This document shows positions 1 through 14,799 of a DNA stretch of 64,000 bases, piece after piece. A program made the position numbers and the translations under genes. The notes under the pieces are model-generated. The model was not told where the DNA came from. It searched no databases and saw only the letters and a list, made by a program, of their open reading frames with translations. Each line of letters begins with the position of its first letter. Position 1 is the first letter of the stretch. The stretch lies in contig NC_039358.1 in NCBI RefSeq assembly GCF_003573695.1, positions 195,524,418 through 195,588,417 on the forward strand, read 5' to 3'. This DNA is from Papaver somniferum (taxonomy: Eukaryota; Streptophyta; Magnoliopsida; Ranunculales; Papaveraceae).

Positions 1-338
1 AGTTTGAAAAATGTATTGTAATTACAATTAATATGTTCTAAGGCAATACGCCTAGCAAAAATTGCATTCTATGTACGTTGAATCAAGAAAATATGAAGGA
101 AGTCAAATTTCACAATACAAGAAGGATGAAAGGCCATGCAGAACTAATCCAAATCCTAACAAATATCATCTATCTTGAATCAAATAAAAAGACAAAGCCA
201 ACACAAGAAGAAAGAGTTCATAAAAAATGTTGAATTTAATATACGTTAACTCAAAAAAGTCTACACACTTCGTTATAATTCGGAAATTGATTTCTGAGAC
301 TAAATTGTAAACTAGATAAACTCATCTTTAACTGAAAA
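1..338 (+). repeat. Reference satellite monomer, apparent dimer of two ~169-bp halves
   Basis: Internal similarity is visible at an offset of about 168 bp. 'tgtacgtt' plus 'tcaagaaaa' near 72 matches 'tatacgttaactcaaaaaa' near 240. 'aactaatccaaatcctaac' at 142 matches 'aactagataaactcatc' at 310. The stretch before them, 'gcctagcaaaaattgc' near 50, resembles 'gttcataaaaaatgttg' near 214. The similarity needs small gaps, so the halves are old and diverged. 169 bp is close to a nucleosome repeat length, which is common in plant satellites. Confidence 0.7.
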
Positions 339-2015
339 AGTTTGAAAAATGTATTGTAATCACAAATAATATGTTCTAAGGCATTACGTCTAGTGAAAAT
401 TGCATTTCTATGTACGTTGATTCAAGAAAATATGAAGGAAGTCAAATTTAACAATAGAAGAAGGATAAAAGCCCAGGCAGAACTAATCCAAATTCCAACA
501 AATTTTATCTATTTGAATCAAATTGAAAGACAAAGCCAACACAAAAAGAAAGAGTTCATATAACTGTTGAATTTAATATACATTAACTCAAAAAAGTCTA
601 CACATTTCGTTATAAGTCGGAAATTGATTTCTGAGACTAAATTATAAACTAGACAAACTCATCTTTAACAGAAAAAGTTTGAAAAATGCATTTTAATCAC
701 AAATTATATGTTCTGAGGTATTACGTCTAGTAAAAATTGCATTTCTATGTACGTTAATTCAAGAAAATATGAAGGAAGCCAAATTTCACAATAGAAGAAG
801 GATGAAAGACCAGCCAGAACTAATCCAAATTGTAATAAATTTCATCTATCTTGAATCAAATAGAAAGACAAAGCCAACAGAAAATAAAAGAGTTCATAAA
901 AATGTTGAATTTTATATACGTTAACTCAAAAAAGTATACACATTTCGTTATAAGTCGGAATTTGATTTATGAGACTAAATTTTAAACTAGATAAACTCAC
1001 CTTTAACAAAAAAAGTTTGAAAAATGTATTGTAATTACAATTAATATGTTCTAAGGCAATACGCCTTGCATTTCTATGTACGTTGATTCAAGAAAATATG
1101 AAGGAAGTCAAATTTCACAATAACAGAAGGATGAAAGACCATGCAGAACTAATCCAAATCCTAACAAATTTCATCTATTTGAATCAAATTGAAAGACAAA
1201 GCCAATACAAAAATAAAGAGTTCATAAAAATGTTGAATTTAATATACATTAACTCAAAAAAGTCTACTCACTTCGTTATAAGTCGGAAATTGATTTCTGA
1301 GACTAAATTGTAAACTAGACAAACTCAACTTTAACAAAAAAAGTTTGAAAAATGTATTTTAATCACAAATTTTATGTTCTAATGTATTACTTCTAGTAAA
1401 AATTGCATTTGTATGTACGTTAATTCAAGAAAATATGTAGGAAGCCAAATTTCACAATAGAAGAATGATGAAAGATCATCCAGAACTAATCCAAATTGTC
1501 CAAATTTCATCTATTTGAATCAAATTGAAAGAAAAAGCCAATACAAAAATAAAGAGTTCATAAAAATGTTGAATTTAATATACGTTAACTCAAAAAAGTC
1601 TACACATTTCGTTATAAGTCGGAATTTGATTTATGAGACTAAATTTTAAACTAGATAAACTCATCTTTAATAGAAAAAGTTTGAAAAAATGTATTGTAAT
1701 TACAATTAACATGTTCTAAGGCAATACGCCTAGTAAAAATTGCATTTCTATGTACGTTGATTCAAGAAAATATGAAGGAAGTCAAATTTCACAATAGAAG
1801 AAGGATAAAATCCCAGGCAGAACTAATCCAAATTCCAAGAAAGTTCATCTATTTGAATCAAATTGAAAGACAAAGCGAACACAAAAAGAAGGAGTTCATA
1901 AAACTTTTGAATTTAATATACATTAACTCAAAAAAGTCTACACATTTCGTTATAAGTCGGAAATTGATTTCTGAGACTAAATTGTAAACTAGACAAACTC
2001 ATCTTTAACAGAAAA

Positions 2016-2317
2016 AGTTTGAAAAATGCATTTTAATCACAAATTATATGTTCTGAGGTATTACGTCTAGTAAAAATTTCATTTCTATGTACGTTAATTC
2101 AAGAAAATATGAAGGAAGCCAAATTTCACAATAGAAGAATGATGAAACACCAGCCAGAACTAATTGAAAGACAAAGCCAATACAAAAATAAAGAGTTCAT
2201 AAAAATGTTAAATTTAATATACGTTAACTCAAAAAAGCCTGCACACTTCGTTATAAGTCAGAAATTGATTTCAGAGTCTAAATTGTAAACTAGATAAACT
2301 CATCTTTAACAAAAAAA
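2016..2317 (+). repeat. Shortened monomer (~302 bp)
   Basis: This monomer lacks about 36 bp at 2,164, where 'gaactaat' runs straight into 'tgaaagacaaagcc'. The missing part is the block that normally lies between 'actaatcc' and 'aattgaaag'. A short A/T microhomology at the joint fits replication slippage. Confidence 0.75.
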
Positions 2318-5300
2318 AGTTTGAAAAATGTATTGTAAATATAATTAATATATTCTAAGGCAATACGTCTAGTAAAAATTGCATTTCAATGTACGTTGAT
2401 TCAAGAAAATATGAAGGAAGTCAAATTTCACAATAGAAGAAGGAGGAAAGACCATGCAGAACTAATCCAAATCCTAACAAATTTCATGTATCTTGAATCA
2501 GATAGAAACACAAAGCCGACACAAAAAGAAAGAATTCATAAAAATGTTGAATTTTATATACGTTACTCAAAAAAGTCTACACATTTCGTTATAAGGCGGA
2601 AATTGATTTCTGAGATTAAATTCTAAACTAGATAAACTCATCTTTAATTGAAAAAGTTTGGAAAATGTATTGTAATTACAATTAATATGTTCTAAGGCAA
2701 TACATCTAGTAAAAATTGGATTTCTATGTACGTTGAATCAAGAAAATATGAAGGAAGTCAAATTTCACAATACAAGAAGGATGAAAGACCATGCAGAACT
2801 AATCCAAATCCTAACAAATTTCATTTATCTTGAATCAAATAAAAAGACAAAGCCAACACAAAAAGAAAGAGTTCATAAAAATGTTGAATTTAATATACGT
2901 TAACTCAAAAAAGTCTACACATTTCGTTATAAGTCGGAAATTGATTTCTGAGATTAAATTGTAAACTATATAAACTCATCTTTAATAGAAAAAGTTTGAA
3001 AAATGTATTGTAATTACAATTAATATGTTCTAAGGCAATACGTCTAGTAAAAATTGCATTTCTATGTACGTTGAATCAAGAAAATATGAAGGAAGTCAAA
3101 TTTCACAATACAAGAAGGATGAAAGGCCATGCAGAACTAATCCAAATCCTAACAAATATCATCTATCTTGAATCAAATAAAAAGACAAAGCCAACACAAG
3201 AAGAAAGAGTTCATAAAAAATGTTGAATTTAATATACGTTAACTCAAAAAAGTCTACACACTTCGTTATAATTCGGAAATTGATTTCTGAGACTAAATTG
3301 TAAACTAGATAAACTCATCTTTAACCGAAAAAGTTTGAAAAATGTATTGTAATCACAAATAATATGTTTAAAGGCATTACGTCTAGTGAAAATTGCATTT
3401 CTATGTACGTTGATTCAAGAAAATATGAAGGAAGTCAAATTTAACAATAGAAGAAGGATAAAAGCCCAGGCAGAACTAATCCAAATTCCAACAAATTTTA
3501 TCTATTTGAATCAAATTGAAAGACAAAGCCAACACAAAAAGAAAGAGTTCATATAACTTTTGAATTTAATATACATTAACTCAAAAAAGTCTACACATTT
3601 CGTTATAAGTCGGAAATTGATTTCTGAGACTAAATTATAAACTAGACAAACTCATCTTTAACAGAAAAAGTTTGAAAAATGCATTTTAATCACAAATTAT
3701 ATGTTCTGAGGTATTACGTCTAGTAAAAATTGCATTTCTATGTACGTTAATTCAAGAAAATATGAAGGAAGCCAAATTTCACAATAGAAGAAGGATGAAA
3801 GACCAGCCAGAACTAATCCAAATTGTAATAAATTTCATCTATCTTGAATCAAATAGAAAGACAAAGCCAACAGAAAATAAAAGAGTTCATAAAAATGTTG
3901 AATTTTATATACGTTAACTCAAAAAAGTATACACATTTCGTTATAAGTCGGAATTTGATTTATGAGACTAAATTTTAAACTAGATAAACTCACCTTTAAC
4001 AGAAAAAGTTTGAAAAATGTAATGTAATTATAATTAATATGTTCTAAGGCAATACGCCTTGCATTTCTATGTACGTTGATTCAAGAAAATATGAAGGAAG
4101 TCAAATTTCACAATAAAAGAAGGATGAAAGACCATGCAGAACTAATCCAAATCCTAACAAATTTCATCTATTTGAATCAAATTGAAAGACAAAGCCAATA
4201 CAAAAATAAAGAGTTCATAAAAATGTTGAATTTAATATACGTTAACTCAACAAAGTCAACACACTTCGTTATAAGTCAGAAATTGATTTCTGAGACTAAA
4301 TTGTAAACTAGATAAACTCATATTTAACTTAAAAAGTTTGAAAAATGTATTGTAATCACAAATAATATGTTCTAAGGCATTACGTGTAGTGAAAATTGCA
4401 TTTCTATGTACGTTGATGCAAGAAAATATGAAGGAAGTCAAATTTAACAATAGAAGAAGGATAAAAGCCTAGGCAAAACTAATCCAAATTCCAATAAATT
4501 TCATCTATTTGAATCAAATTGAAAGACAAAGCCAACACAAAAAGAAAGAATTCATAAAAATGTTGAATTTAATATACGTTAACTCAAAAAAGTCTACTCA
4601 ATTCGTTATAAGTCGGAAATTGATTTCTGAGACTAAGTTGTAAACTAGACAAACTCAAATTTAACAAAAAAAGTTTGAAAAATGTATTTCAATCACAAAT
4701 TAAATGTTCTAATGTATTATTTCTAGTAAAAATTGCATTTCTATGTACGTTAATCCAAGAAAATATGTAGGAAGCCAAATTTCACAATAGAAGAATGATG
4801 AAAGATCATCCAGAACTAATCCAAATTGTCCAAATTTCATCTATTTGAATCAAATTTAAAGATAAAGCCAATACAAAAATAAAGAGTTCATAAAAATGTT
4901 GAATTTAATATACGTTAACTCAAAAAAGTCTACACATTTCGTTATAAGTCGGAATTTGATTTATGAGACTAAATTTTAAACTAGATAAACTCATCTTTTA
5001 CAGAAAAAGTTTGAAAAATGTATTGTAATTAAAATTAATATGTTCTAAGGCAATACGCCTAGTAAAAATTGCATTTCTATGTACGTTGATTCAAGAAAAT
5101 ATGAAGGAAGTCAAATTTCACAATAGAAGAAGGATGAAAGACAATGCAGAACTAATCCAAATCCTAACAAATATCATCTATCTTGAATCAAATAAAAAGA
5201 CAAAGCCAACACAAAAAGAAAGAGTTCATAAAAATGTTGAATTTAATATACGTTAACTCAAAAAGTCTACACATTTCGTTATAAGTCGGAAATTGATTTC

Positions 5301-8300
5301 TGATATTAAATTGTAAACTAGATAAACTCATCTTGAATAGAAAAAGTTTGAAAAATGTATTGTAATTACAATTAATATGTTCTAAGGCAATACGTCTAGT
5401 AAAAATTGCATTTCTATGTACGTTGAATCAAGAAAATATGAAGGAAGTCAAATTTCACAATACAAGAAGGATGAAAGACCATGCAGAACTAATCCAAATC
5501 CTAACAAATTTCATCTATCTTGAATCAAATAGAAAGACACAGCCAACAGAAAATGAAAGAGTTCATAAAAATGTTGAATTTTATATACGTTAACTCAAAA
5601 AAGTCTACACATTTCGTTATAAGTCGGAATTTGATTTATGAGACTAAATTTTAAACTAGATAAACTCATCTTTAACAGAAAAGGTTTGAAAAATGTATTG
5701 TAGTTATTATTAATATGTTCTAAGGCAATACGCCTTGCATTTCTATGTACGTTGATTCAAGAAAATATGAAGGAAGTCAAATTTCACAATAGAAGAAGGA
5801 TGAAAGACCATGCAGAACTAATCCAAATCCTAACAAATATCATCTATCTTGAATTAAATAAAAAGACAAAGCCAACACGAAAATAAAGAGTTCATAAAAA
5901 ATGTTGAATTTAATATACGTTAACTCAAAAAAGTCTACACACTTCGTTATAAGTCGGAAATTGATTTCTGAGAATAAATTGTAAACTAGACAAACTCATC
6001 TTTAACAGAAAAAGTTTGAAAAATGTATTTTAATCACAAATTATATGTTCTTAGGTATTACGTCTAGTAAAAATTGCATTTCTATGTACGTTAATTCAAG
6101 AAAATATGAAGGAAGCCAAATTTCACAATAGAAGAAGGATGAAAGACAAGCCAGAAAAAATCCAAATTGTAACAAATTTCATCTATTTGATTCAAATTGA
6201 AAGACAAAGCCAACACAAAAAGAAAGAGTTCATAAAACTGTTGAATTTAATATACATTAACTCAAAAAAGTCTACACACTTCGTTATAAGTCGGAAATTG
6301 ATTTATAAGACTAAATTGTAAACTAGATAAACTCATCTTTAACAGAAAAAGTTTGAATAATGTATTGTAATTACAATTAATATGTTCTAAGGCAATACGC
6401 CTAGTAAAAATTGCATTTCTATGTACGTTGATTCAACAAAATATGAAGGAAGTAGAATTTCACAATAGAAGAAGGATGAAAGACCATGCAGAACTAATCC
6501 AAATCCTAAAAAATTTCATCTATCTTGAATCAAATAGAAAGACAAAGCCAACACAAAATGAAAGAGTTCATAAAAATGTTGAATTTAATATAGGTTAACT
6601 CAAAAAAGTCTACACACTTCGTTATAAGTCGGAAATTGATTTCTGAGACTAAATTGTAAACTAGATAAACTCATATTTAACTGAAAAAGTTTGAAAATTG
6701 TATTGTTATCACAATTAATATGTTCTAAGGCAGTACGTCTAGTAAAACTTGCATTTCTAGTTACGTTGATTCAAGAATATATGAAGGAAGTCAATTTTCA
6801 CAATGGAAGAAGGATGAAAGGCCAAGCAGAAATAATCCAAATCCTAACAAATTTCATCTATCTTGAATCAAATAGAAAGACAAAGCCAACACAAAAAGAA
6901 AGAGTTCATAAAAATGTTGAATTTTATATACGTTAACTCAAAAAAGTATAAAAACTCCGGTATAAGTCGGAAACTGATTTCTGAGACTAAATTGTAAACT
7001 AGATAAACTCATCTTTAAAAGAAGAAGTTTGAAAAATGTATTGTAATCACAAATATATGTTCTAAGGCATTACGTCTAGTGAAAATTGAATTTCTATGTA
7101 CGTTGATTCAAGAAAATATGAAGGAAGTCAAATTTCACAATAGAAGAAGGATGAAAGACCATGCAGAACTAATCCAAATCCTAACAAATATCATCTATCT
7201 TGAATCAAATAAAAAGACAAAGCCAACACAAAAAGAAAGAGTTCATAAAAATGTTGAATTTAATATACGTTAACTCAAAAAAGTCTACACATTTCGTTAT
7301 AAGTCGGAAATTGATTTCTGAGATTAAATTGTAAACTAGATAAACTCATCTTTAATAGAAAAAGTTTGAAAAATATATTGTAATTACAATTAATATGTTC
7401 TAAGGCAATACGTCTAGTAAAAATTGCATTTCTATGTATGTTGAATCAAGAAAATATGAAGGAAGTCAAATTTCACAATACAAGAAGGATGAAAGACCAA
7501 GCAGAACTAATCCAAATCCTAACAAATTTCATCTATCTTCAATCAAATAGAAAGACAAAGCCAATAGAAAATGAAAGAGTTCATAAAACTGTTGAATTTA
7601 ATATACGTTAACTCAAAAAAGACTACACATTTCGTTATAAGTCGGAAATTGTTTTCTGAGCCTAAATTGTAAACCAGACAAACTCATCTTTAACAGAAAA
7701 AGTTTGAAAAATGCATTTTAATCACAAATTATATGTTCTGAGGTATTACGTCTAGTAAACATTGCATTTCTATGTATGTTAATTCAAGAAAATATGAAGG
7801 AAGCCAAATTTCACAATAGAAGAAGGATGACAGACCACCCAGAAATAATCCAAATTGTAAAAAATTTCTTCTATTTGAATCAAATTGAAAGACAAAGCCA
7901 ATACAAAAATAAAGAGTTCATAAAAATGTTGAATTTAATATACGTTAACTCAACAAAGTCAACACACTTCGTTATAAGTCAGAAATTGATTTCTGAGACT
8001 AAATTGTAAACTAGATAAACTCATATTTAACTGAAAGTTTTAAAAATGTATTGTAATCACAAATAATATGTTCTAAGGCATTACGTCTAGTGAAAATTGC
8101 ATTTCTATGTACGTTGATTCAAGAAAATATGAAGGAAGTCAAATTTAACAATAGAAGAAGGATAAAAGCCCAGGCAGAACTAATCCAAATTCCAACAAAT
8201 TTCATCTATTTGAATCAAATTGAAAGACAAAGCCAACACAAAAAGAAAGAGTTCATAAAACTGTTGAATTTAATATACATTAACTCATAAGAGTCTACAC

Positions 8301-8944
8301 ATTTCGTTATAAGTCGGAAATTGTTTTCTGAGCCTAAATTGTAAACTAGACAAACTCATCTTTAACAGAAAGAGTTTGAAAAATGCATTTTAATCACAAA
8401 TTATATGTTCTGAGGTATTACGTCTAGTAAAAATTGCATTTCTATGTACGTTAATTCAAGAAAATATGAAGGAAGCCAAATTTCACAATTGAAGAAGGAT
8501 GAGAGACCAGCCAGAACTAATCCAAATTGTAACAAATTTCATCTATTTGAATCAAATCGAAAGACAAAGCCAATACAAAAATAAAAAGTTCGTAAAAATG
8601 TTGAATTTAATATACGTTAACTCAAAAAAGTGTACACACTTCGTTATAAGTCAGAAATTGATTTCTGAGACTAAATTGTAAACTAGATAAACTCATCTTT
8701 AACCGAAAAAGTTTGAAAAATGTATTGTAATCACAAATAATATGTTCTAAGGCATTACGTCTAGTGAAAATTAAATTTCTATGTACGTTGATTCAAGAAA
8801 ATATGAAGGAAGTCAAATTTAACAATAGAAGAAGGATAAAAGCCCAGGCAGAACTAATCCAAATTCCAACAAATTTCATCTATTTGAATCAAATTGAAAG
8901 ACAAAGCCAACACAAAAAGAAAGAGTTAGTAAAAATGTTGAATT

Positions 8945-11900
8945 TAATATACGTTAACTCAAAAAAGTCTACACACTTCGTTATAAGTCAGAAATTGATT
9001 TCTGATACTAAATTGTAAATTAGATTAACTATCTTTAACAAAAAAAAGTTTGAAAAATGTATTGTAATTATAATTAATATGTTATAAGGCAATACATCTC
9101 GTAAAAATTGCATTTCTATGTACGTTGATTCAAGAAAATATGAAGGAAGTCAAATTTCACAATTTAAGAAGGATAAAAGCAGAGGCAGAACTAATACAAG
9201 TTCCAACAAATTTCATCTATTTGAATCAAATTGAAAGACAAAGCCAACATAAAAAGAAAGAGGTAATAAAAATGTTGAATTTAATATACGTTAACTCAAA
9301 AAAGTCTACTCACTTCGTTATAAGTCGGAAATTGATTTCTGAGACTAAATTGTAAACTAGACAAACTCCACTTTAACAAAAAAAAGTTTGAAAAATGTAT
9401 TTTAATCACAAATTATAAGTTCTAATGTATTACTTCTAGTAAAAATTGTATTTCTATGTACGTTAATTCAAGAAAATATGTAGGAAGCCAAATTTCACAA
9501 TAGAAGAATGATGAAAGATCATCCAGAACTAATCCAAATTGTCCAAATTTAATCTATTTGAATCAAATTGAAAGACAAAGCCAATACAAAAATAAAGAGT
9601 TCATAAAAATGTTGAATTCAATATAAGTTAACTCAAAAAAGTCTACACATTTCGTTATAAGTCGGAATTTGATTTATGAGACTAAATTTTAAACTAGATA
9701 AACTCATCTTTAACAGAAAAAGTTTAAAAAATGTATTGTAATTACAATTAATATGTTCTAAGGCAATACGCCTAGTAAAAATTGCATTTCTATGTACGTT
9801 GATTCAAGAAAATATGAAGGAAGTCAAATTTCACAATAGAAGAAGGATGAAAGAACATGCAGAACTAATCCAAATCCTAACAAATATCATCTATCTTGAA
9901 TCAAATAAAAAGACAAAGCCAACACAAAAAGAAAGAGTTCATAAAAATGTTGAATTTAATATACGTTAACTCAAAAAAGTCTACACATTTCGTTATATGT
10001 CGGAATTTGATTTATGAGACTAAATTTTAAACTAGATAAACTCATCTTTAACAGAAAAAGTTTGAAAAAAGTATTGTAATTACAATGAATATGTTCTAAA
10101 GCAATACGCCTTGCATTTCTATGTACGTTGATTCAAGAAAATATGAAGGAAGTCAAATTTCACAATAGAAGAAGGATGAAAGACCATGCAGAACTAATCC
10201 AAATCCTAACAAATATCATCTATCTTGAATCAAATAAAAAGACAAAGCCAACACGAAAAGAAAGAGTTCATAAAAAATGTTGAATTTAATATACGTTAAC
10301 TCAAAAAATTCTACACACTTCGTTATAAGTCGGAAATTGATTTCTGAGACTAAATTGTAAACTAGATAAACTCATCTTTAACTGAAAAAGTTTGAAAAAT
10401 GTATTGTAATCACAAATAATATGTTCTAAGGCATTACATCTAGTGAAAATTGCATTTCTATGTACGTTGATTCAAGAAAATATGAAGGAAGTCAAATTTA
10501 ACAATAGAAGAAGGATAAAAGCCCAGGCAGAACTAATCCAAATTCCAACAAATTTCATCTATTTGAATCAAATGGAAAGACAAAGCCAACACAAAAAGAA
10601 AGAGTTCATAAAAATGTTGAATTTAATATACGTTAACTCAAAAAAGTCTACTCACTTCGTTATAAGTCGGAAATTGATTTCTGAGACTAAATTGTAAACT
10701 AGACAAACTCAACTTTAACAAAAAAAGTTTGAAAAATGTATTTCAATCACAAATTATATGTTCTAATGTGTTATTTCTAGTAAAAATTGCATTTCTATGT
10801 ACGTTAATTCAAGAAAATATGTAGGAAGCCAAATTTCACAATAGAAGAATGATGAAAGATCATCCAGAACTAATCCAAATTGTCCAAATTTCATCAATTT
10901 GAATCAAATTGAAAGACAAAGCCAATACAAAAATAAAGAGTTCATAAAAATGTTGAATTTAATATACGTTAACTCAAAAAAGTCTACACATTTCGTTATA
11001 AGTCGGAATTTGATTTATGAGACTAAATTTTAAACTAGATAAACTCATCTTTAACAGAAAAAGTTTGAAAAATGTATTTTAATTACAATTAATATGTTCT
11101 AAGGCAATACGCCTAGTAAAAATTGCATTTCTATGTACGTTGAATCAAGAAAATATGAAGGAAGTCAAATTTCACAATACTAGAAGGATGAAATACCAGG
11201 AAGAACTAATCCAAATCCTAACAAACTTCATCTATCTTGAATCAAATAGAAAGAAAAAGCCAATAGGAAATGAAAGAGTTCATAAAAATGTTGAATTTTA
11301 TATACGTTAACTCAAAAAAGTCTACACATTTCGTTATAAGTCGGAATTTGATTTATGAGACTAAATTTTAAACTAGATAAACTCAACTTTAACAGAAAAA
11401 GTTTGAAAAATGTATTGTAGTTACAATTAATATGTTCTAAGGCGATACGCCTTGCATTTCTATGCACGTTGATTCAAGAAAATATGAAGGAAGTCAAATT
11501 TCACAATAGAAGAAGGATGAAAGACCACGCAGAACTAATCCAAATCCCAACAAATATCATCTATCTTGAATCAAATAAAAAGACAAAGCCAACACGAAAA
11601 GAAAGAGTTCATAAAAAATGTTGAATTTAATATACGTTAACTCAAAAAAGTCTACACACTTCGTTATAAGTCGGAAATTGATTTCTGAGACTAAATTGTA
11701 AACTAGATAAACTCATCTTTAACTGAAAAAGTTTGAAAAATGTATTGTAATCACAAATAATATGTTCTAAGGCATTACGTCTAGTGAAAATTGCATTTCT
11801 ATGTACGTTGAATCAAGAAAATATGAAGGAAGTCAAATTTCACAATACAAGAAGGATGAAATACCAGGCAAAATTAATCCAAATCCTAACAAATTTCATC

Positions 11901-14531
11901 TATCTTGAATCAAATAGAAAGACAAAGCCAATAGGAAATGAAAGAGTTCATAAAAATGTTGAATTTTATATACGTTAACTCAAAAAAGTCTACACATTTC
12001 GTTATAAGTCGGAATTTGATTTATGAGACTAAATTTTAAACTAGATAAACTCATCTTTAACAGAAAAAGTTTGAAAAATGTATTGTAGTTACAATTAATA
12101 TGTTCTAAGGCAATACGCCTTGCATTTCTATGCACATTGATTCAAGAAAATATGAAGGAAGTCAAATTTCACAATAGAAGAAGGATGAAAGACCATGCAG
12201 AACTAATCCAAATCCTACCAAATATCATCTATCTTGAATCAAATAAAAAGACAAAGCCAACACGAAAAGAAAGAGTTAATAAAAAATGTTGAATTTAATA
12301 TACGTTAACTCAAAAAAGTCTACACACTTCGTTATAAGTCAGAAATTGATTTCTGATACTAAATTGTAAATTAGATTAACTATCTTTAACAAAAAAAAGT
12401 TTGAAAAATGTATTGTAATTATAATTAATATGTTATAAGGCAATACGTCTCGTAAAAATTGCATTTCTATGTACGTTGATTCAAGAAAATATGAAGGAAG
12501 TCAAATTTCACAATTGAAGAAGGATAAAAGCAGAGGCAGAACTAATCCAAGTTCCAACAAATTTCATCTATTTGAATCAAATTGAAAGACAAAGCCAACA
12601 TAAAAAGAAAGAGGTAATAAAAATGTTGAATTTAATATACGTTAACTCAAAAAAGTCTACTCACTTCGTTATAAGTCGGAAATTGATTTCTGAGACTAAA
12701 TTGTAAACTAGACAAACTCCACTTTAACAAAAAAAAGTTTGAAAAATGTATTTTAATCACAAATTATATGTTCTAATGTATTACTTCTAGTAAAAATTGC
12801 ATTTCTATGTACGTTAATTCAAGAAAATATGTAGGAAGCCAAATTTCACAATAGAAGAATGATGAAAGATCATCCAGAACTAATCCAAATTGTCCAAATT
12901 TCATCTAATTGAATCAAATTGAAAGACATAGCAAATACAAAAATAAAGAGTTCATAAAAATGTTGAATTTAATATAAGTTAACTCAAAAAAGTCTACACA
13001 TTTCGTTATAAGTCGGAATTTGATTTATGAGACTAAATTTTAAACTAGATAAACTCATCTTTAACAGAAAAAGTTTGAAAAATGTATTTTAATTACAATT
13101 AATATGTTCTAAGGCAATACGCCTAGTAAAAATTGCATTTCTATGTGCGTTGATTCAAGAAAATATGAAGGAAGTCAAATTTCACAATAGAAGAAGGATG
13201 AAAGACCATGCAGAACTAATCCAAATCCTAACAAATATCATCTATCTTGAATCAAATAAAAAGACAAAGCCAACACAAAAAGAAAGAGTTCATAAAAATG
13301 TTGAATTTAATATACGTTAACTCAAAAAAGTCTACACATTTCGTTATATGTCGGAATTTGATTTATAAGACTAAATTTTAAACTAGATAAACTCATCTTT
13401 AACAGAAAAAGTTTGAAAAATGTATTGTAATTACAATTAATATGTTCTAAGGCAATACGGCTTGCATTTCTATGTACGTTGATTCAAGAAAATATGAAGG
13501 AAGTCAAATTTCACAATAGAAGAAGGATGAAAGACCATGCAGAACTAATCCAAATCCTAACAAATATCATCTATCTTGAATCAAATAAAAAGACAAAGCC
13601 AACACGAAAAGAAAGAGTTCATAAAAAATGTTGAATTTAATATACGTTAACTCAAAAAAGTCTACACACTTCGTTATAAGTCGGAAATTGATTTCTGAGA
13701 CTAAATTGTAAACTAGATAAACTCATCTTTAACTGAAAGAGTTTGAAAAATGTATTGTAATCACAAATAATATGTTCTAAGGCATTACGTCTAGTGAAAA
13801 TTGCATTTCTATGTACGTTGATTCAAGAAAATATGAAGGAAGTCAAATTTAACAATAGAAGAAGGATAAAAGCCCAGGCAGAACTAATCCAAATTCCAAC
13901 AAATTTCATCTATTTGAATCAAATGGAAAGACAAAGCCAACACAAAAAGAAAGAGTTCATAAAAATGTTGAATTTAATATACGTTAACTCAAAAAAGTCT
14001 ACTCACTTCGTTATAAGTCGGAAATTGATTTCTGAGACTAAATTGTAAACTAGACAAACTCAACTTTAACAAAAAAAGATTGAAAAATGTATTTCAATCA
14101 CAAATTATATGTTCTAATGTGTTATTTCTAGTAAAAATTGCATTTCTATGTACGTTAATTCAAGAAAATATGTAGGAAGCCAAATTTCACAATAGAAGAA
14201 TGATGAAAGATCATCCAGAACTAATCCAAATTGTCCAAATTTCATCAATTTGAATCAAATTGAAAGACAAAGCCAATACAAAAATAAAGAGTTCATAAAA
14301 ATGTTGAATTTAATATACGTTAACTCAAAAAAGTCTACACATTTCGTTATAAGTCGGAATTTGATTTATGAGACTAAATTTTAAACTAGATAAACTCATC
14401 TTTAACAGAAAAAGTTTGAAAAATGTATTTTAATTACAATTAATATGTTCTAAGGCAATACGCCTAGTAAAAATTGCATTTCTATGTACGTTGAATCAAG
14501 AAAATATGAAGGAAGTCAAATTTCACAATAC
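8945..14531 (+). repeat. Higher-order duplication, offset 3,351 bp
   Basis: The block at about 8,945-11,180 is repeated at about 12,296-14,531. Private markers occur at a constant offset: 'aaattgtaaattagatt' at 9,010 and 12,361, and the variant 'aatcaaatggaaagac' in both copies near 10,570 and 13,921. A constant offset over some 2.2 kb means almost no indels. About 1.1 kb of other monomers separate the copies, so the period is close to 10 monomers. Edges are estimated by eye. Confidence 0.82.
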
Positions 14532-14799
14532 AAGAAGGATGACAGACCACCCAGAAATAATCCAAATTGTAAAAAATTTCTTCTATTTGAATCAAATTGA
14601 AAGACAAAGCCAATACAAAAAGAAAGAGTTCATAAAAATGTTGAAATTAATATACGTTAACTCAACAAAGTCAACACACTTCGTTATAAGTCAGAAATTG
14701 ATTTCTGAGACTAAATTGTAAACTAGATAAACTCATATTTAACTGAAAAAGTTTTAAAAATGTATTGTAATCACAAATAATATGTTCTAAGGCATTACG

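Larger units (their letters stand above)
1..4233 (+). repeat. Higher-order duplication, offset 2,993 bp
   Basis: The block 1 to about 1,240 reappears at 2,994 to about 4,233, with the same monomer variant order (I, II, III, short I) and shared private variants such as 'gatgaaaggccatgc' (121 and 3,114) and the shortened 'caatacgccttgcatttc' head. The left edge lies outside the window. The right edge is approximate; the copies diverge where the second has 'actcaacaaagtcaac'. Confidence 0.8.

Noticed and set aside
4256..4450. Antisense short frames in satellite monomers (also at 20,058-20,282, 56,791-57,003 and 61,682-61,876)
   Set aside because: They appear only in single monomers where a common stop happens to be mutated; no conservation among monomers.
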